64,000 nucleotides of DNA from Monodelphis domestica. Lineage: Eukaryota; Chordata; Mammalia; Didelphimorphia; Didelphidae. The stretch spans positions 53,035,895 through 53,099,894 of the forward strand of contig NC_077235.1 in NCBI RefSeq assembly GCF_027887165.1, written 5' to 3'. The notes beneath the pieces were generated by a model. The model saw nothing but the letters and a program-made list of their open reading frames with translations. It was not told the origin of the DNA and made no database searches. Positions 25,401 through 40,400 of this stretch are shown here, one piece after another (position 1 is the stretch's first letter; every line of letters starts with the position of its first letter). A program made the translations under genes and the position numbers.

Positions 25401-28400
25401 GTATTCAGTTCTTCTAAGGGGGTATGATGAAAGGAGAGGTGTTTTTAATACACTCCCTGCCAGTACTCTGGTCTGTGAGCAACCACAAGTATCCTTTTTC
25501 ATCTTGGAACCATGGCCAGGGTTCCCTATTCCCCTGCAGCAGCAAGTGTTGATGTGTGCTAATGATCCTCCTCACCTGAAACCCTGACCCAGAACTATGA
25601 CCTGGATCTGTGGATGGGCAATGCAATAAGAGTCTTGCACCCAGAGCCAGCAATGACAACCCTGTAATCACCTTCTGAACAGTTGTCCAACCCCTCTTAC
25701 TGTCTGTGGCTGGGAGCTCAGGAAGCTGCTGATTCAGCAGTCTCTAAAGCCTGTTGTTGGGTGAGAGTCTGACTTGGTGTGCTGCTTTGATCTCTACTTC
25801 CACCTGGTACAATAAATCTTTTGTGCTGGCCCTCTAAATTGTTTTAGGCTGACAAATTATTTCACCCCATTTTTTGGGGGCTCTGCTATGCCAGAATCCC
25901 TTTTAAGGCATTATCTCAGTTTTTGGAGGGTAATTTGGTAGAGATCAAGTGGGTCTGTGTACCTTCATCACCATCTTGGTCTGAACCTATTTACATGTGT
26001 TTCTTAAAAGTATCATGACATTTCTATACATTAGGTCTTTTTCTTTTTAGAACACTTGGGGGAGATGGTTATTTAAAGACATTTAATACTAAGAACTTGT
26101 TCCAGGGTCAGTTCTGGGGTCCCTGTATATTTTTAAATTCACTACCAAACCAGGCGCTGGAGCTCCCAGTGCCCAAACAGTTAAGGGAGGTAGACCTTTC
26201 CCCAATGCAGTACCACATTGGTCTTCAGCATTGAAGAAATGGAGAAACAATCACATTTTTCAAGCCTACTTTGTTCTTAGGAGTAATGCTAACAAATATA
26301 GCCTGGTCTGATTTACCAGGCAGATGTGGCCAAAGATTTTTGGAAGAATAGGTAGGACTGATGGCAACCCACCCTATCCTACCCCACTGCTGGCAAAACT
26401 AGAAGGCTGGAAAGTAATAATTCAGCAAGTCTAATAAGATGTTCTCAAATCATTTTTAAGATAGCATTTTGTTGGTGGTGAATTGTTTTTAGTTCATTTC
26501 CCACTCTTTGTGACCCCACTTGTGGTTTACGTGACAAAAATACTGGAGTGGTTTTGCCATTTTTCCCCAACTCATTTTATAGGTGAGGAAATTGAGGCAA
26601 ACATGGTTAAGTGGATTGACCAGTGTTCCATAGCAAGTCAGTGTCTGAGACAGAATTTGAACTCAGGAAGACTTCTTCCTGAGTCCAGGTCTGGAACTCT
26701 ATCCACTGTGCCACCTAGCTACCTAGATGACATTTAGAAGCTCTTTTGTCACATCTTAATGCTCCATACCTTCAGTAGTCCATCCAAAGTGCCCTTGTAC
26801 AGTTCCACATTGCCCACGATAGCCCTCTGGTTCATCATGCGGGTTCGCACCACATCCACTGGGTTGGAAGCAAGAGCTCCAGCCAAGCCACAGGAAAAGC
26901 TAGAACTAAAGACACCAACTTTTCAAAGAAGAGCTCGCTAGCCCCAACCATATCCCATGGCTCCTAACTCCTAAAAACATCAATCCTTTGGGAAAACCAA
27001 GTACCTTCTCCTTTGTGCTTATTTAAGGAGACAGAAAGATTTGCCAGTGGAGCATTACATTATTCAGAAAGAAGCATCTAAGCAATTTGGAAATTATTAA
27101 CACAGACTGAGCCTGCTGCTTGGGAAGGCAGTTACAAGCTAAGATAAGATACCAAAGCAGGAAGCATCACATGCCATCCATTAGATACCAACATTTTTCA
27201 AACCATAGCTTCATTAGCAGAATGTACATAGAGACCAGACTATCATACAGACTATATAAGTAAGCAAGAAAATCCAAGAGAGAAACAAAAACTTCCCAAC
27301 TTTCAGCCACGATCTGGGGTTTTGATCATGTGCTCTATTGAATTTCAGTGTTTTCCTGACTCCTAATGAACAAAATTTGCTTTTTCAACAAACATTAGGC
27401 CAAAGCAATTTATAGATGTGCAACTTTGCTAGGAGGGCTTGGTGCAAAGAGGTGTCAAGTTTCCAGGCATTTGGATGCTGCCCTGACACACCAGAGTCCC
27501 CACAGTCTCTGGAATCTCTGAGGGGATCATTTCTCAAAAGGCCTGGGTAACAGAAGAGACAATGGTCTTACTCAATGAGGGCCACTGGCTCTAGTTCTTG
27601 ATTTCATGGGAAGGGCACAGTGAAGGAGGCCTCAGAGGCACTCAAGACCCAGAGTGTGAAGAGTGGGAGCCACTTACATAAGGATATACTTACACAAAGT
27701 GAGTAAAGATTGTGTCTCCCAGCAGCCCTGATAATATTAAGTGCTTTTTGGTAATATCATAAACCGGCAGCTCCACTCCCACAACAATGGCAGCACGCTG
27801 AGCGGTCGGGACCACACCCTGCCAAACACAAGTGTCAGTGAACCCAGGGAAAGTACAGCGATTGGGAAGGAGCTAAGAGTGGAAAATAGCCTGGGAGCTG
27901 AATAGAGCGGAACCATCCCAGTCTAAAAAGCCAGGAATAGCTCTCTTAGAAAGAGGGAGCTAGTGTTGGTAAGTTGGAGTACCAATTTCAGTCCTTCTGC
28001 TAATTAAAAAAATTAATGCAGCAAGCCCAACCAATCAAGAGGAAGGCCCATCTCAAGGCTCTTCCATCCAAGTCTAAGAGGGTCAAGAAGGATGCATGCT
28101 GGAAAGGTGGCAAAAGCATAAGGCAGATGGGCAATAAGGCCATGCTCTCAGGCCTAGGAGCTCTACACAGGAGCCAGGCCTCATTCCCAACCAGCACCAT
28201 CTCAAAGTCTCACTGGGCCCTAACAAATGGTAGGGCAAGGCTTAACTACCTCTGAATCTTGTACCTCCATTTGCCCTCTGCTCTTTGGTTCTCCTTTGCT
28301 TTAAGGAACTAAGCTGATAGGTTTCATTTGCTGGACTCCAGTCAGGCAAATCAGGATAGCCATAGGCCATCATTAACAAATGACAAGCCCATCTTTTTAC

Positions 28401-31400
28401 TTAAATGTCTGTGGAAGGATTGCCACATTCCCTTTCTCTCTCTCTTTCTGCCTCTGTACCTGATGCTCAACAGGCTTATGAAGATGAGTCTCATTTGTCT
28501 TTATTTAGCTGGGTCCTCTAGTTCTTGGACATAAATCACTGTTCAGTAGCATGGAAAAAAGTGATAAAGAAACTAAATCCATAGTTACCTAGGAGTATAA
28601 TGGATCAAAATTAAATGAAAGAGGCAGCCCACTGTACCAAAAGTCAGGAATCTAACATATGACTTTGGGTAAGTCATTTCCTCTCTGTGGGCCTGTTTTC
28701 TCCTCTGTCAAATAAGAAATTTAAACTCTTGGATCTCTACGAACCTTTCTAGTTCTAGAGGTCTAGAAGTCTATGAGCAAACTAGACGAAATAAAACTCC
28801 AGATATATATTTACCTTATGCCTATTTATAAAATCTTGCCCTTTTATAAACAATTTGATATTATAAAAGAAAAGAGCTTGTTCCTGAATTTCTTGAACCA
28901 CCCAAGAAACTATAATAACTTAGCAACAGAAGTAACTATCTTTAAAAACCAATTCCCACCACCATTCATATAGAACAATGCCCAGACAAGCAATGCTTAC
29001 CCTCCACAAGCCTCTTGTGCCTTCCTGCTGGTATATGTCGATGAAGCTGCCAATCATGCCCCCTTGGAACAAGCTTCCTTGAGCCTGCATTCGAATCTAA
29101 GACAAGAAAAGTCTCACTCTGATCACAGTGAACTCAAAAGGAACCCTGCTCCTTGCTTGTGGGTAAAAGAAACTAAAAAGGGGGGCCAAAATGAAAAACA
29201 CTAGCTGTCATGAGGAAGTAAACATGTCAGATTTGCTGAGGGGGCAAGAAGAAAAGGTGAGGAAGGCTCATTTTCCTACCTCACATACCTCACCAGAGAA
29301 TTCTGTCATTCCTAGAAGAAGAGAATTCTGAGAGACTTGGGGGTGGAGAGATGAATGAGGAAATGAAAAGAACACATTTAAATCCCCAAAAGGAGGTGGG
29401 TTAAAGATACCTCAGAGGGCTATGTCCTAGATCCCACTGGCAGGCCAAGGAACCCTTCTCAGAACAATGACTTTTAATGTATAAAATACACCACACAGGA
29501 TTTATGAAGGAAACCAATTATATGGAAATGGTTATCAAGAATTTTTTCAGGCATTCCTAGACTCTCTTGGCTAGAGGGCCTCTAGTGCTCCTCCTGGAAG
29601 CTCTCTTTAATGGAGGCTGTATTGGGAGCCACAGTTGAGAAACACATAGAACAATTAAGTGGGAGTGAACCTGGATCTCTAACAGTAGATGAAATATTCA
29701 CAGACCCAAAGATGGTGCTCAGAAACAATAGTTGCTCACAGGTCTGAGAACCTCGGGAACTCAAAGATAATACTGACTGTGGAAAGAAAATCTAACATTC
29801 TGGCCCAGAAAGTACAAAGGAAAAAGATCATTTCCAGCTTGGGTTTGGGGAGTAGCAAGAGAGAGGGCAGGGAAGACTTCCTGAAATTAATTCCATTTCA
29901 ACTTCCCATAAGTTAAAGTAATTCATCTATTTCAATTTCCTATCCCTGGTAGTAAGTCTAACTAAATCTTAATTGGAGGGCAGGTGGAAGGACTAGACAA
30001 TGATGTCACTGATATAGGAAACTCCTTCTACCAATGAAGAGTAGCTACCCACTCTGCAACTTTTAGTTTTTGAGGTTCCTGGGGAACACTGAGAGGTTAT
30101 GTGACTTATCCAAGGTCACACAGGCCAGTATGTGTCATGCTTTCCTCCCAACACCCCTGTGAGGAAGTACAGGTTATTTTTTCCCATTTTATAGATGAGG
30201 AATCTCAGGCTCAGAAAAGAGAAAAGACTCCCTCATCATCACATAACAAGGTCTAACCCAAAATCAGATCTCATGTCTCTTGACTTTGCGTTCAATGTCT
30301 TTTCCCATATCAGGGGTTAACTTAGGGATTCATGGAGAGATTTCAGGAAGTCTGTAACTTAAATGGAAAAAATACCACCTTATTTTCCCAAACTTTAGCT
30401 AAAATTTATCCTTTCCTTCAATCATTTAAAAGTGTGATTCTGAAAAGGAGTTCATCCCTAGACTTCCCATGACCACTGCCAAAGGAATCCAGGACACATA
30501 AAGGAGGTTAAGAAGCTCCAAACTATGTTCTCAGTCAAGGGGCCTAACCTTTAAGTGACCTGGAGTTCTCAAGTTAACTTGAACCTCCTTCCCTGTGACC
30601 ATATTCCATCTTTACATAGCTCCACTGCTTCTCTGACTTGTGGAACTTGGATAAAGACTTCTTCTTTCACGATGGGTCTCCACTACCTTTAGTTTTCTCC
30701 AAAGCCCCAATTTGAGCATAAAGCCACATGCTCTACTCAGCCCTAGATCCCATATACTTACCTTTAATACATCCGTGGGATTGGCTATAGTGGATGATAT
30801 CACTCCAGACACCACCCCACAGATCATATTAATCAGGAGGGTTTCATCTGGAAAGAAAGAAGATAGAAGTTCACTTACTCTAAGTTCATGCCAGATTTCC
30901 AGAACTGGGAATCCCCAGAATTGGGAGAGTAGAAGAAGACAGCCACTGAACAGAGACTGCTTTAAAGCCAATCCTCTGATCTCTTGTCAAAGAAATCCAG
31001 GGATTTACGATGTTTACCATGTTAGGTACAAGAGTCTTTAAGACCTTAGAAAAATCTGTTTTAAGCTTAGACCCAATGAAGAAATTTAAAAATGCACCTC
31101 CCTCCCCTTCTTTGCAAAGGTAGGACACTAGCAATCAATAAACATTTATCAAGCTTCTATTACATTCAGGGCACTAGGCAAAGCAGCTGGGCATATAAAA
31201 AGAAGCAGATCTCAAGGAGCTAACATTCTAAAGGGGAGATAACAAACAAATAGGCATAGACAGAAGAATGAAGGGTGACTTCCTGTAAGGGGTGCCATTT
31301 TGGTTATGACTTAAAGGAAGCCAGGGAGGTCAGTAGGTGGAGCAGAGGAGGGAGAGCATTCTGGGTAAGGGGAACAACCAGAAAGAATGCCTAGAACTTC

Positions 31401-34400
31401 AAGGATGGAAATGTCTTATTCATGGAATGGCCAAGTGGTCACTGTCTCTGAATCTAAGACTATGTGTGATGAAGATTAAGATGTAAGAAAACAGGAAAAC
31501 TAGGAGGGGGCCAGATTATGGAGTGTGCAGAAGTCAGCTCCCCCTCAATTCCCCAGGAACAATGGAGTTAAGGGAGCACACAAGATGAGCTATCATCTGT
31601 CATCTGTTGCCTGGTATCAGCTTGACCTGACAAGGTATCTCTGGGGAACAGGAGTTCCAATAACCCATTCAAATAACACCCCCAAGAAAAATACCCACAC
31701 TGACCTTCTAAACGATCTACAAACAAACGCTTCAAGCTTTGATATATACCGATCTTAATGGTGCCATAGGATGCCTGTCTTAGTAAAGCAGGAGCAATTC
31801 TACAAAAAAAAGAGGCAATGACTAGTAACCATTTGCAAACGAACCATCTATTATCCAAGTTTTCATTCAATATACAAGTATCAAACATATATCAACAGTC
31901 CTGTACTGGCTGCTGGGGGACAGAGGGGAACAATTCATGTCCTGGAGAAGCTTGCAATCTAGTGGGAGGGCAGAGTTCCGAACACATATCCTCAGGTAAA
32001 TATTACATTTAGAAAATCACTCCATAATTGGTCTGCAAAGTAAAATGAAATCAGAGGCTGGAGAAATCACTGCCAGCTGGGAGGGGAATCAAAGAAGACT
32101 TGGTTGGGAAGGTGGCATTTTAGCTGGGGATGGAAAAGATGGCACGTGAGTAAAGGGGGACATTCCAGGGATCAGAGGCAAAAAGGTGGGAAGCATGGGA
32201 CACTCAGGAGAGAAAGTAGTCTTGTTTGGCACTGAGTATCTCATAGTAGTACAGGCTGTAAAATTTAAATTTAATATCCAATACCTCCAAGCATTATATT
32301 TTATAAAGTTTATTAATAATTACTTGAAAAAGAAGAAATAAAAAGAACAAAATCAGAAAGCCTAAGTAAAAAACACATGGGTAAAATTCTCCTGCCTGAC
32401 TCTCACCCAACCTCCACAACGGCCTTCCTGGAGCAAAGAGAGAGGGAGGAGCTACATAAAACTTATAGTATTATTATTAAATATTGCTATATAGTATTAT
32501 TTGCATATTAGTAAATATGCAAATGGGATGCTGGGAAAGAGAGTCCTGGGGAGCAAATTCTAATTACACAAGGCTAAGATGAGAGAACTAGGTCAAATTT
32601 TGAATTCCAGGATAAAGAGCTTGTTTTTCATTTGGTTTGTAATTTGGGGAACCCAAGAAGGCTTCTAAGAAGCAGTTATGCAGATGTAAATGAATTAATA
32701 AAGAAGGGTTTTTTAAAATTCTCCTATGCTTTATTATTTTTTAAACCCTTCCCTTCTGTTTTAGAATCAATACTAAGTATTGGTTTTAAAACAGAAGAGG
32801 GGTAAGGGTTAAGCAATGAGGGTTAAGTAACTTGCCCAGGGTCACAAAGCTAGGAAGTGTCTGAGACCAAATTTGAACTCATGACCACCTCTAGGCCTGG
32901 CTCTCAATCCACTAAGCTACCTACCCATCCTTTCTCCTCTATAAACAGTAGAGGATGCACATTTTTTCTAACATAACTGGTTTTCTCTGTAATCCTATAT
33001 ATTTTACCATATGTATTTAAAACTTTATTATGAGAAGAACTTAACCGGGTAGATTCTCCAAGGGGTCCATGGCATGAAGAAGGTTAAGAACTCTTGTTCT
33101 AGAGCTAAGCTCCCAAAAGTTCCTACCCTTTTAAAAAGCTGCTTCTGAACCCAGGGAATTTCACCTCATCTCCCTCTGAAGGTTTCACCAATGGGTAGAA
33201 CTATAGTTCAGTTCTCCATGGCCCACAGACATATACAGGTCTTCTCTAGCCTTAAACCTTTGCTTGACTGAGTCACCCCCTCAATGATCACCCTGGGCCT
33301 CTCCTACCTTGCATTGCCAAACTTTTAGAAAGAATTATCTCTATTTGCCACCACTATTTGCTCACAAGTCTGATTCTTGACCCCTTGAAATCTAGCTTCT
33401 GCCTCCACAACTCAAAAACAGTTCTTTCAAGAATTAGTAGCCATGTCAGAACTGTTAAATAGCCTTTTTCTCAGTCCTCATCTTCCGTGACCTCTCTGCA
33501 ATTTCTAACACAGCTGACCATCTTATTGTCTTAAATACTCTCTTCATTCTTGGCTTCCATGACACTATCTCTGTTCTCCTCCAACCTATCTTACTGCTTG
33601 CCTTCAGTGTACCTTGCTAGCATTTCATCCATCTCCTATCTCCTAAGAATACCTGTCCTCTAAAGCTTTGTCCAGGCCACCCATCTTTGTCTACATTCTC
33701 TTCCTTGGTGATCTCAGCAGCTCCCAGGGGACTGATTATCTATCTCTAAGTAGATGACTCCCAAATTCATCCCTAATCTCCTTCCTGAATTATAATCCCC
33801 ACATTACCAAGGGCTATTAGGTCTAGACTGATTCTTCATCAGCATATCAGACTCAAAGATAAGGCCACCACCATCTGGGTGGCTTCAGAGTCACCTAGAT
33901 TCATTCACTGCCACTTCCCTCTCCCACACTGTACTTCTCACATTTGGCCCCCTTTTTCCCTCACAGTCAATGGGCCAATCCAAGCTCCTAATTAAGACCA
34001 CTGCTTCTGGCTTTTCACTTCTCCAATCCATCCTCCAGGAAGGAAACTGCCAAATACCATCTCCCAAAGGCACAGATCTGACCATGTTTCTAAAAAAATA
34101 ATGATAATAATCCAAACTCTTGAGCCTAGGCTACCCCTTGTTTCTAAAAAAATAATGACAATAATCCAAACTCTTGAGCCTAGAATTTAAGGCTATTCTC
34201 AAAAGGTTTGAATCTATCTTTCCAACTTTATCAAATATTCCTTCTCCTCCATCTGCTTGCATCCCTTCTCAGAAAACTTGACTTTTGACAGGTTTGGCCC
34301 ACACCACCTTGGGTCTTTTAGGGAAAAAAAATCAAAAGTCCAGAAAGAAGGACAGAGGGGCATCAAGTGAGGCACCAGAAAGAGGGAGGGGAGCAGAGGG

Positions 34401-37400
34401 AAGAAGTCTTGGAGGGAGGTTGCCACAATGAGGACAGGACCCAGGCAGTGGGATCAAATCATAGTCAATGAACCTTCATTCCTCTATCTCTTTTTACCCT
34501 CTTTCTCTTCATAGGGAATGAGACCCTGATGCCTTTCATTCCTGGTTTAAAAGTTAACTCTGCTCTTTTTGTTTTTGTTTTTTTAAACCCTTACCTTCTG
34601 TCTTAGAATCAATCCTATGTATTGATTCTAAAGCAGAAGAGCAGTAAGGGCTAGGCAATGGGGGTTAAGTGACCTGCCCAGGTTCGCACAGCTAATAAGT
34701 GTCTGAGACCATATTTGAACCTGGGACCTTCCGTTTCTAGGCCTGACTTTCTATCTACTGAGCCATCCAGCTGCCCCTAACTCTGATCTTTTAATGGTAT
34801 CCACTTCCAGAAAGAAAACTAATGAACTTTGAGTGCAGGTTAAAGCATACTTTATTCACTTTTTCTTGGGAGTGTTATGTGTTTTCTTTTGCAATGTGGC
34901 TAATATAGAATACATTTTATATGAGTTCACCTTTATAATCAATATTATATTGCTTTTCTTTCCAATGTGTGGGAGGGAAGGAAAGAATTTGGAACTCAAA
35001 CTTTTATATAAAAATAAATTTTAAAAAATTAAAAATCAATTAAAATTCAAAAAAATATATATTCCTTCTCCTCAAGTACTTTACGTTCTAAACAAACTGG
35101 CTCATTAGTCTTTTTTTAAAACCCTTACCTATTGGTTCTAAGGCAGAAGAGTAGTAGGAGCTAGGCAATGGGGGTTACGTGACTTGCCCAGGGTCACAGA
35201 GCTAGGACGTGTCTGAGGGCACATTTGAATCCAAAACCTCCCATGTCTAGGCCTTGCTCTTAATCTACTGAGCCACCCAGCTGCCTCCATCATTCTTCAC
35301 AAATGAATCAATCTCCTTCCTCTGTGAATTCACATAAGCCCATCCTGAATTTATTCCTTTCTCATCTACTCCTCTCAGAATCTGTATCTTCCTCAGAGCT
35401 TAGCACAGCTCCTAAGTCCCTGACTCTTGCCCACCCCACAAGAGAGAAAATGGCTTGCTCCCTCTTCCACTTAAGTTCTATCTCTTCATCTATCTACACA
35501 CCCACTACAGCTCTCCCAGTAGAATGGAAGCTCTTTAAAGACAGTGAAACTCTGGTTTTGGTCACTGTCTCCCCAGTACCAAGCACAGCCTACGAATCAG
35601 GCAATGAAACAGGGTTTGTGCAATTGAACTTCAGGATCTGACAAAAGCAAGAGATGTTGGATTATTCACACAGATCATAAGGAACATAATGCCTTGGGTT
35701 ATTGTTGAATCATTCACAGCTCCCTTCAGAATGCATTACACTTATTTTTTTCTGCAGATTTCCTGTCCAAATAAAGTTCAGCCAAAGCTGATACGATCAG
35801 GTTCCATTCCATTCAATTCAATTCAACAAACAATACTTCAGCACCTACTGTACAGAAAGCACTGTTCTAGCACTGGGGAAGATACCAAGTTTAAGTAAGA
35901 CTTAAAGCCTACCCCCATGCAACTCATATTAAAGAGGGGACAAAGCAGAAAAATGGACAGCTGTAATACATGATATCATACTGTAAATACTTTGGGAAGG
36001 ACCCCAGAATATAGCAAAAAGGCAATCAGACTTTCTGGCCTGCCTTCAAATAAGCCAGTTGATCAGAGTATCAAACTGGAAGGGACCTTAAAGGTCATCT
36101 AATACAACTTTCTCATTTTTACAGACAAGGGCACCAAGGCCCAGAGAGTGGTCTGCTTAAGATCAAGGGAGCAGTAAGTGAGGAAGTCTGGCTTCACACT
36201 CCAAACCCAGGCTCTTTCCACATTACTCTCATTCTCTGGGCTTTCTATTTCATATGCCAACAGCTAGAGTACTCTTTCTTGAAAGAGGAATTCAAAATCT
36301 TTCAACCCCGCAAAGAAAGAAGGAAATATCATAGAACATAGATCAGCCCCTGCCTGATTATGGCTACTGTTGATGGCTATCACTAACTTTTATGAAGATG
36401 AGAAAAATCCAACCCTAAAATATCACATCTACTTGGGAATCTATCAGTTATAGACAACATAACACAGAATGCCAGACTCAAGGCTTGGCAAATTGGTAAA
36501 GCGTGAACTGGATGAATTACAAGACATATTGGTAAACATGAAAAGTATATAATCACATACTTGGAATTCTGCAGTATTTCTGAAAATTCTATTTTATCAT
36601 AAAAAGGAGAAACACAGTCTTACCCAGAATACAGGGCTAAGATACCTTCTTCTTTATAGATCCGGAATAAGGCATGGAACATTCCTTTATATTTTATCTC
36701 TTTAAAGCGAGCATCGATGGTTTGGCCTTGAACCTGAAGGCGTGTTTTGGTAAGATCCACTGGAAAGGTTCCTGGGGAGGGAAGCATCCATTTAGAGACA
36801 TTTACAAAGAGAATCCAGGGCAAATCTGACACCAGAGTTGAGCCTAAATATATAACAGTTTTTTAAAAGTTCTGACAGTCTCTCCCATACCCAATAATAC
36901 AAAACTGGACTGGAGTTAGGGTATCATAGTTTTAACTCAAATGCTGACTAGCTGTGTGTGATCTCGGGCCAATGATCACTCTTCTCAGAGGCTCAGCTTC
37001 CCCATCTATAAATGGCAATAGTTAGACAAGATGGTCTTTTCCTTCCAAGTTCTATGATACTATACTATGATTCTATACTTCAATATAAAGCTATCAGAGG
37101 ACCAAGTTTTCTTATATTAAAGTAAAATGTACTTTCATGAGATAATAAATGCAAAGTGCTTTTTAAACTTTCAAGTACTATTTAAATATAAGCTATTATG
37201 TTATTATTATCATACATTACCATATTGCTAGAGGATATAACCTGACTTTCAGTATTAATACTATTGAACTCTTGGTATATCAAGATATTTTATGACAGTT
37301 TTAACTCATTGCTAATTCTATAAAATTTAAGCAACAACCAAAATGTCTTCTAGATGAATTTTCATAGTATTTTACTATTATGACCAAGTTCTTGTCCCTT

Positions 37401-40400
37401 TCTTTGTCCATAAAGTGCTCCAAAAGTCCCACAAGTGCAGAACTAATACTAAGAGAGGTCTGGGAATTATCCATTTTCTTCAACTCATTCATTTTTTGTT
37501 ACTGCAAACATATAGAAGAGCTATAGATGTGCTGGACTGTTCTGCTCTTCTCAGATGATCAATCCAACCAGCTTTTCAGTTATGAACAAGTCAATGACCA
37601 ACTCCTACTCCTTTGCAGAGACAGAGACCTCCAGGTAGAAAGTAATACATATAAACATGGGAATTTTTTAATGTGTTGATTGGTTTTGCTAATTTTTTCT
37701 CCTTTAAAAAAAATCTTCATTATAAGGTTGGCTATCCAGAAGGAAGAGAGAAAGAGACACGGGGGAAATGTTGGTGATACAAAAAAAAAAGATACCAATA
37801 AAATCTATTTATTTTCACAGAATTTAAAGCCAGAGTGGAGCTTCGAGATGATTTTCTTTTAGATTATTATGAAAATCCTAAGGGGAGACACAAAGATAAT
37901 AAATAAGAAAAAGTCCATCCAGGAGTTTACAATCTAATATAAAGAAAGGTGATAAATGAAACAAATTGAAATAAAATTGTATAAAAGGACACTAAAGTAC
38001 ATGTGCCAAAAAGGGCTTGCAAAGCCCTCTCTGTGGGCACGCATGCAGCAGCCCACTACAGTTCGTTACTAGAAAGCCTAAGGGATGTGGGGCAGAGCTA
38101 TTCCCCTCCCCCTCTCCACAATGGCATGAAGACATTTTTTCACATCACCTGTCCCTCTACCCAGCTGCCCAATGGGAGTGCTTCCTCCCTTCCCTGTCTG
38201 GGATTAGAGAGGGATGGGAGGGTGGGTTGGCTGGGGGGTGGGCACGGAACTAGTTCTGGGTGGGGTGACCAGCTCTCTATCTCTAAAAGGTTCTCCATCA
38301 CTGTACTAGAGGATCAAAATAGGGAGTGATCACTTCCAGCTTGGGAACAGGGGGAGAAGGTGTTAAGACAGATCAACAGATCAAGAGAAAAAGATCAAAC
38401 AAGGGAGTATTTGATCCATTTCTTGAAGGATAGGGGAATATCGATAAGGAGGAAAGGCATTACAAAGATAAGCAACAATTAGAATGATTAGGAGGAAACA
38501 AAAAAAGCAACATCAAGAGTAACATCAAGTTTTCCAGTGTGGCTAGATTAGAGGGCAGAAAGGCAGAATGGAGCCCAAATGAATGAAAGCTCTATTTGGT
38601 CCCAAAGAACTCAATCTTTCTGGCATGATAGAGCTAATCCCAAGAGAAAGTTGGAAAGATAATTATTGTTTATTCAAACCCCATTTTAATTATTGTAAAA
38701 TTACAGAAGGGATCATTATACAGAAAGTAAATTGGTAGGTATTGGAAACAAGTATTCTTTTAAGGATTCTAATTTACCAAAATGATGGTGCTTTGGTGGT
38801 CCAAGTACCTCAAAAAAAAAGAGAAAGAGACTATATGTAATAAGAATCTCAAGAAAAGAGATGAGAAAATGAAACACCCTCCTCAATATGGAAACCTAAA
38901 ATCCAACAGGAAAATCAATATGGAATCCAATTGAATTCATCCAGCTCTCCACTTCCATTTCTATCACTTTCCATAGATGACCATTACAATTTATTAGGCA
39001 GCTTAACTCTCAGAAATAGCTCTGTTAAGTCTGATTTTTCATAACTTCATCTGCCTACACTTAGCATAAATTTTATCAACATATGGCTTAAGAAAGGCAA
39101 CACTAGAAGTGTACTAGAAAGAACCAGAGATTTTGAAGAAGTGCTGAATTTAAGTCTCATCTCTGATTTTTAGGCCTCTATCTCTTCCCCAATCACGTGG
39201 AGCTAACAGGAATTTCATGCATACTTTTCACAGGGTTGTTAGCTCTCTATCTGAACCTAGGATTTCATCAGTGTAGGGAGCTCTGGGTGAAAAGACTGCC
39301 TCTACACACCTGTATCTGTAACAGAGTTCTACAGTTGCCTGGGGCACTGAAAAGTCCAGTGACTTGGCCAGGGGTCACACCTACCACTAGAAGGTATCTG
39401 AGGCAGGGCCTGAACCCTACTTTGAAAGCCTCCCAGGCTCAGAGGCCAAATTAAGATCACCCCCTCACTGAGCCTCTATTGGTATGAGAACCAGCTAAGG
39501 TATATTTTATAAGCCATAAAGCACCAAGAGGTGAGGGACTGACTGCGATGATGCTGTTGAAGACATGCCGCTGTCACCTTTTTTAGCTTCCCATTTCCAA
39601 GAGTGCTTAGGAAGAACCCCTACTGTCACATTCAATCTGTGAGGTCACACTTTTCTCCTTCAAAGCCTCCTTAAACAAAACCTGAGTATATCCTATAATC
39701 ACACTCTTAGTAGTAGAAAGACAAATGGACAGAGATGACGGAATCAATGACAATTTTAAAAATGAGTAAGATCTATTTTTTCCAAACAGAAAGAAATGTC
39801 AAGAAATAGATCTCACAGTCCTTTTTTATTGTGGCAATTATGGAGAACCATTTTTCATTGCATCCTTCTTTCCTTTTCAAAAAGACCAAGGTCTAGAGGT
39901 TGACATTTGGATAAATGTAAGTTTATTCTCTAAACTAGAAATTCACTTTAGGCCAATCATTTGCTTTTCTTCTAGATTTTGGCTGTACCTATACAAAACC
40001 CCAAACTAAAGAATTGCTCAGTGATAGCCTGGCCTAATTTTAAGAGCCTGGCAAAAGTCTGCATATGCCTGTCATCTGAGGACTGGCCTGATTAAGTTCC
40101 TCAAGGCTCATTAGCAAGTTAGCTAAAGGGAAATAAATACATAAAGAGAGAGAGAGAGAGAGAGATACATACATCTATATAGATATGTAAATATCTGTAT
40201 ATATTTTTTTAACAAAGCTACTTGCAAAAAAAACCTATTTGAGGTCAGAAGGGTGCTAAAATCTGCTTAGAGAGAGGTAGTCCTCACACTGAAAGAATTC
40301 TTGAAATATTAAAGAAAATAGTTTTTAAGACAATCATTTCTAATACAAACAAGCTACTATATTTCATACTAGACTAGAACCAAGTGCTACCAAGCAAACA

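Larger units (their letters stand above)
22376..25985 (-). mobile_element. Older L1 with ORF2 part, ORF1 part and 5' region
   Basis: ORF2-like sequence covers about 22.4-23.65 kb; the plus strand has TCATCTGGCCCTGAGGCTT, the reverse of the PSGPDG block. An ORF1-like frame lies at 24965-25225 ([20 protein letters not shown], coiled-coil-like). The 5' untranslated region runs to about 25,985. It is interrupted by two SINEs and is heavily decayed. Confidence 0.7.
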
